From contig JAIRZE010000016.1 of the NCBI GenBank assembly GCA_031267375.1, forward strand, positions 1-5,508: DNA of 5,508 bases. The letters are read 5' to 3'. Under the pieces are notes generated by a model. The model was not told where the DNA came from. It saw only the letters and a program-made list of their open reading frames with translations, and ran no database searches. Below are positions 4,646 to 5,508 of this stretch, piece by piece. Position 1 is the first letter of the stretch. Each line of letters starts with the position of its first letter. This DNA comes from Rickettsiales bacterium. Its GTDB lineage: Bacteria > Pseudomonadota > Alphaproteobacteria > Rs-D84. Both the position numbers and the translations under genes were made by a program.

Positions 4646-4858
4646 ATGACCAGCACGGCGGTATTGGCTCCGCCAGAATTTGAACAGGTAATTAACATAA
4701 GCCTGGGACAGAGGCATTCTAGTCATTCTCATAGGGATATTATTCATAAAATGCGATAATTTGTCCAGATATTTTTTTGCATTATGCTTGAACGCCGGCA
4801 GATTTTAGTTTAGGATAAAGTTAATAAAATAAAAGTATACTTGCTGTGTTGTTTTTTT
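4646..4858. other. Intergenic stretch without a supported gene
   Basis: The whole non-coding gap between the collagen-like gene and the glycosyltransferase gene is 4555–5000; this is its unexplained middle. Two overlapping antiparallel short frames occur: plus strand 4631–4759 (42 residues, 'MEKLQMTSTAVLAPPEFEQV' onward) and minus strand 4747–4640 (35 residues, ending 'LFKFWRSQYRRAGHL'). Neither has a Shine-Dalgarno or a motif I recognise, so neither is called. From about 4770 the sequence becomes AT-rich and holds the candidate glycosyltransferase promoter. Confidence 0.3.
4788..4816 (+). promoter_or_regulatory. Candidate promoter of the glycosyltransferase gene
   Basis: TTGAAC (4788–4793) and TAGGAT (4811–4816) are separated by 17 bases, each matching four of six sigma-70 consensus positions. 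Transcription would start near 4823, placing the inverted dRS3-like pair inside a leader of about 178 nt. Other AT-rich -10-like boxes nearby (for example TATACT further right) are equally possible. Confidence 0.3.
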
Positions 4859-4957
4859 ACAAGCCGCAGGCTTGTCATTCCCGCGAAGGCGGGAATAGGG
4901 CTAATAAAGTACAATGTTTTTTTCAGAGCCCTATTCCCGCCTGCGCGGGAATGACAA
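4859..4957. repeat. Pair of inverted dRS3-like repeats with adjoining hairpin
   Basis: Two 20-bp ATTCCC-N8-GGGAAT units lie head to head at 4877–4896 and 4933–4952. The full arms, 4872–4902 and 4927–4957, are inverted copies matching at 30 of 31 positions around a 24-base loop. Each unit is also an imperfect palindrome on its own. This is the dRS3 pattern described in Neisseria, and similar GTCATTCCCGC elements are dispersed in many proteobacteria. A separate small hairpin, ACAAGCC/GGCTTGT with a GCA loop (4859–4875), overlaps the left edge. The whole can form a long cruciform or RNA stem just upstream of the glycosyltransferase gene. Confidence 0.85.
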
Positions 4958-5000
4958 AAATACGAAGTAGTTTTGTAAATATTAACAAAAGGTTTTTCTT

Positions 5001-5508
5001 ATGCCAAAGATTTCCGTTGTCGTTCCAGTTTATAATGCCGAAAAATATCTGGCAAAATGCATAGAGCATATTATTCATCAAACCCATACCGATCTGGAAC
5101 TGATTCTGGTTGACGACGGATCCAGCGATAAATCGCCCGAAATTTGCAAGGCTTATGCCGCCGCGGATTCGCGCATCAAAATCATTACCCAGAAAAATTC
5201 CGGTCCGGCCAATGCCCAAAACAACGGCTTGCAATACATAACGGGCGAATATGTTCATATTATGGACAATGACGATTGGATAGAATTGGACTATTACGAA
5301 AAAATGCTGGCCGCGGGTACGGCCACCGGCGCGGATGTGCTCTGCGGAGAGGTAGAAGAATACGGCTTTGAATTTCCGCGCTTTGATGCAATTCAGATTC
5401 TGACGACAAACGAAGAAAAAATCCTGATCACGCGCGCGAATCGCTTTCATCCCGCCTGGCGCTATGTTTACAAGACAGAGTTTCTTAACCGGCATAATTT
5501 GCGGTTTG
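5001..5508 (+). CDS. Family 2 glycosyltransferase, N-terminal part
   Basis: The first 169 codons of a gene that runs off the right edge. It starts at ATG 5001 after AAAAGG (4987–4992). The protein shows the GT-A nucleotide-sugar fold of family GT2: 'ISVVVPVYNAEKYLAKCI' (residues 4–21), 'LILVDDGSSDKS' (34–45, binding the nucleotide), 'NSGPANAQNNGL' (66–77), and the metal-binding 'MDNDDW' (88–93) with the D-x-D aspartates at 89 and 91. After that, 'ADVLCGEVEEYGF' and 'FHPAWRYVYKTEFL' agree with capsule or LPS-type GT2 enzymes that have a C-terminal extension. It would transfer a sugar at the cytoplasmic face of the membrane for a surface glycan. Donor and acceptor cannot be told. In place of the usual A-R-N-x-G motif it reads A-Q-N-N-G, a minor variation. 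Confidence 0.93.
   Translation, partial: MPKISVVVPVYNAEKYLAKCIEHIIHQTHTDLELILVDDGSSDKSPEICKAYAAADSRIKIITQKNSGPANAQNNGLQYITGEYVHIMDNDDWIELDYYEKMLAAGTATGADVLCGEVEEYGFEFPRFDAIQILTTNEEKILITRANRFHPAWRYVYKTEFLNRHNLRF

Noticed and set aside
4846..5064. Plus-strand frame with 'CHSREGGN' and 'IPACAGMT' stretches
   Set aside because: These peptides are the usual false translation of the ATTCCCGC repeat; the frame is the repeat plus the out-of-frame glycosyltransferase start.
4923..5495. Minus-strand frame of 190 codons ending 'IPAQAGIGL'
   Set aside because: It is antisense to the clear GT2 glycosyltransferase and runs into the dRS3-like repeat.

Overview
The window looks like a chromosomal piece of a Gram-negative proteobacterium. 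The conserved order truB–rpsO–pnp, a YbaB/EbfC protein and CCA-encoding tRNA genes point to Proteobacteria. The PNPase end (S1 domain followed by a short 'DQKTGAE' tail and no long RNase E-binding tail) resembles alphaproteobacterial versions. Placement in Alphaproteobacteria is an inference of moderate confidence. Base composition is close to balanced, with AT-rich intergenic stretches studded with GC-rich palindromes.

Left half (1–2946), RNA metabolism and translation: the 3' end of truB (tRNA Psi55 synthase), rpsO (ribosomal protein S15) with a clean intrinsic terminator, then a near-consensus sigma-70 promoter driving pnp (polynucleotide phosphorylase). The pnp leader is about 158 nt. It begins, at the predicted transcript start, with a nearly continuous 64-nt hairpin, the architecture used for RNase III/PNPase autoregulation in enterobacteria. 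A cluster of GC-rich TTC-loop hairpins follows. The PNPase is full length, but its RNA-gripping FFRR loop reads R-D-R-R.

Middle (2945–3411): ybaB follows pnp, outside its usual dnaX–recR neighbourhood. Both genes are followed, directly from the stop codon, by long inverted repeats built of repeated short words (GGAACA after pnp, AAGGCAAA after ybaB).

Centre right (3426–3990), the most unusual part: a tRNA-Val(UAC) gene broken off in the T loop, then about 120 bp of GC-rich, highly foldable DNA, then a small stand-alone GIY-YIG nuclease gene, then an intact tRNA-Val(UAC) with its own terminator. This reads like a small nuclease cassette inserted in or beside tandem tRNA-Val genes.

Right end (3994–5508): a minus-strand gene for a small secreted protein with a short collagen-like Gly-X-Y tract; about 445 bp without a clear gene, holding candidate divergent promoters and a pair of inverted dRS3-like repeats; and the start of a family 2 glycosyltransferase gene that runs off the window. 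The last two genes suggest a cell-surface region.
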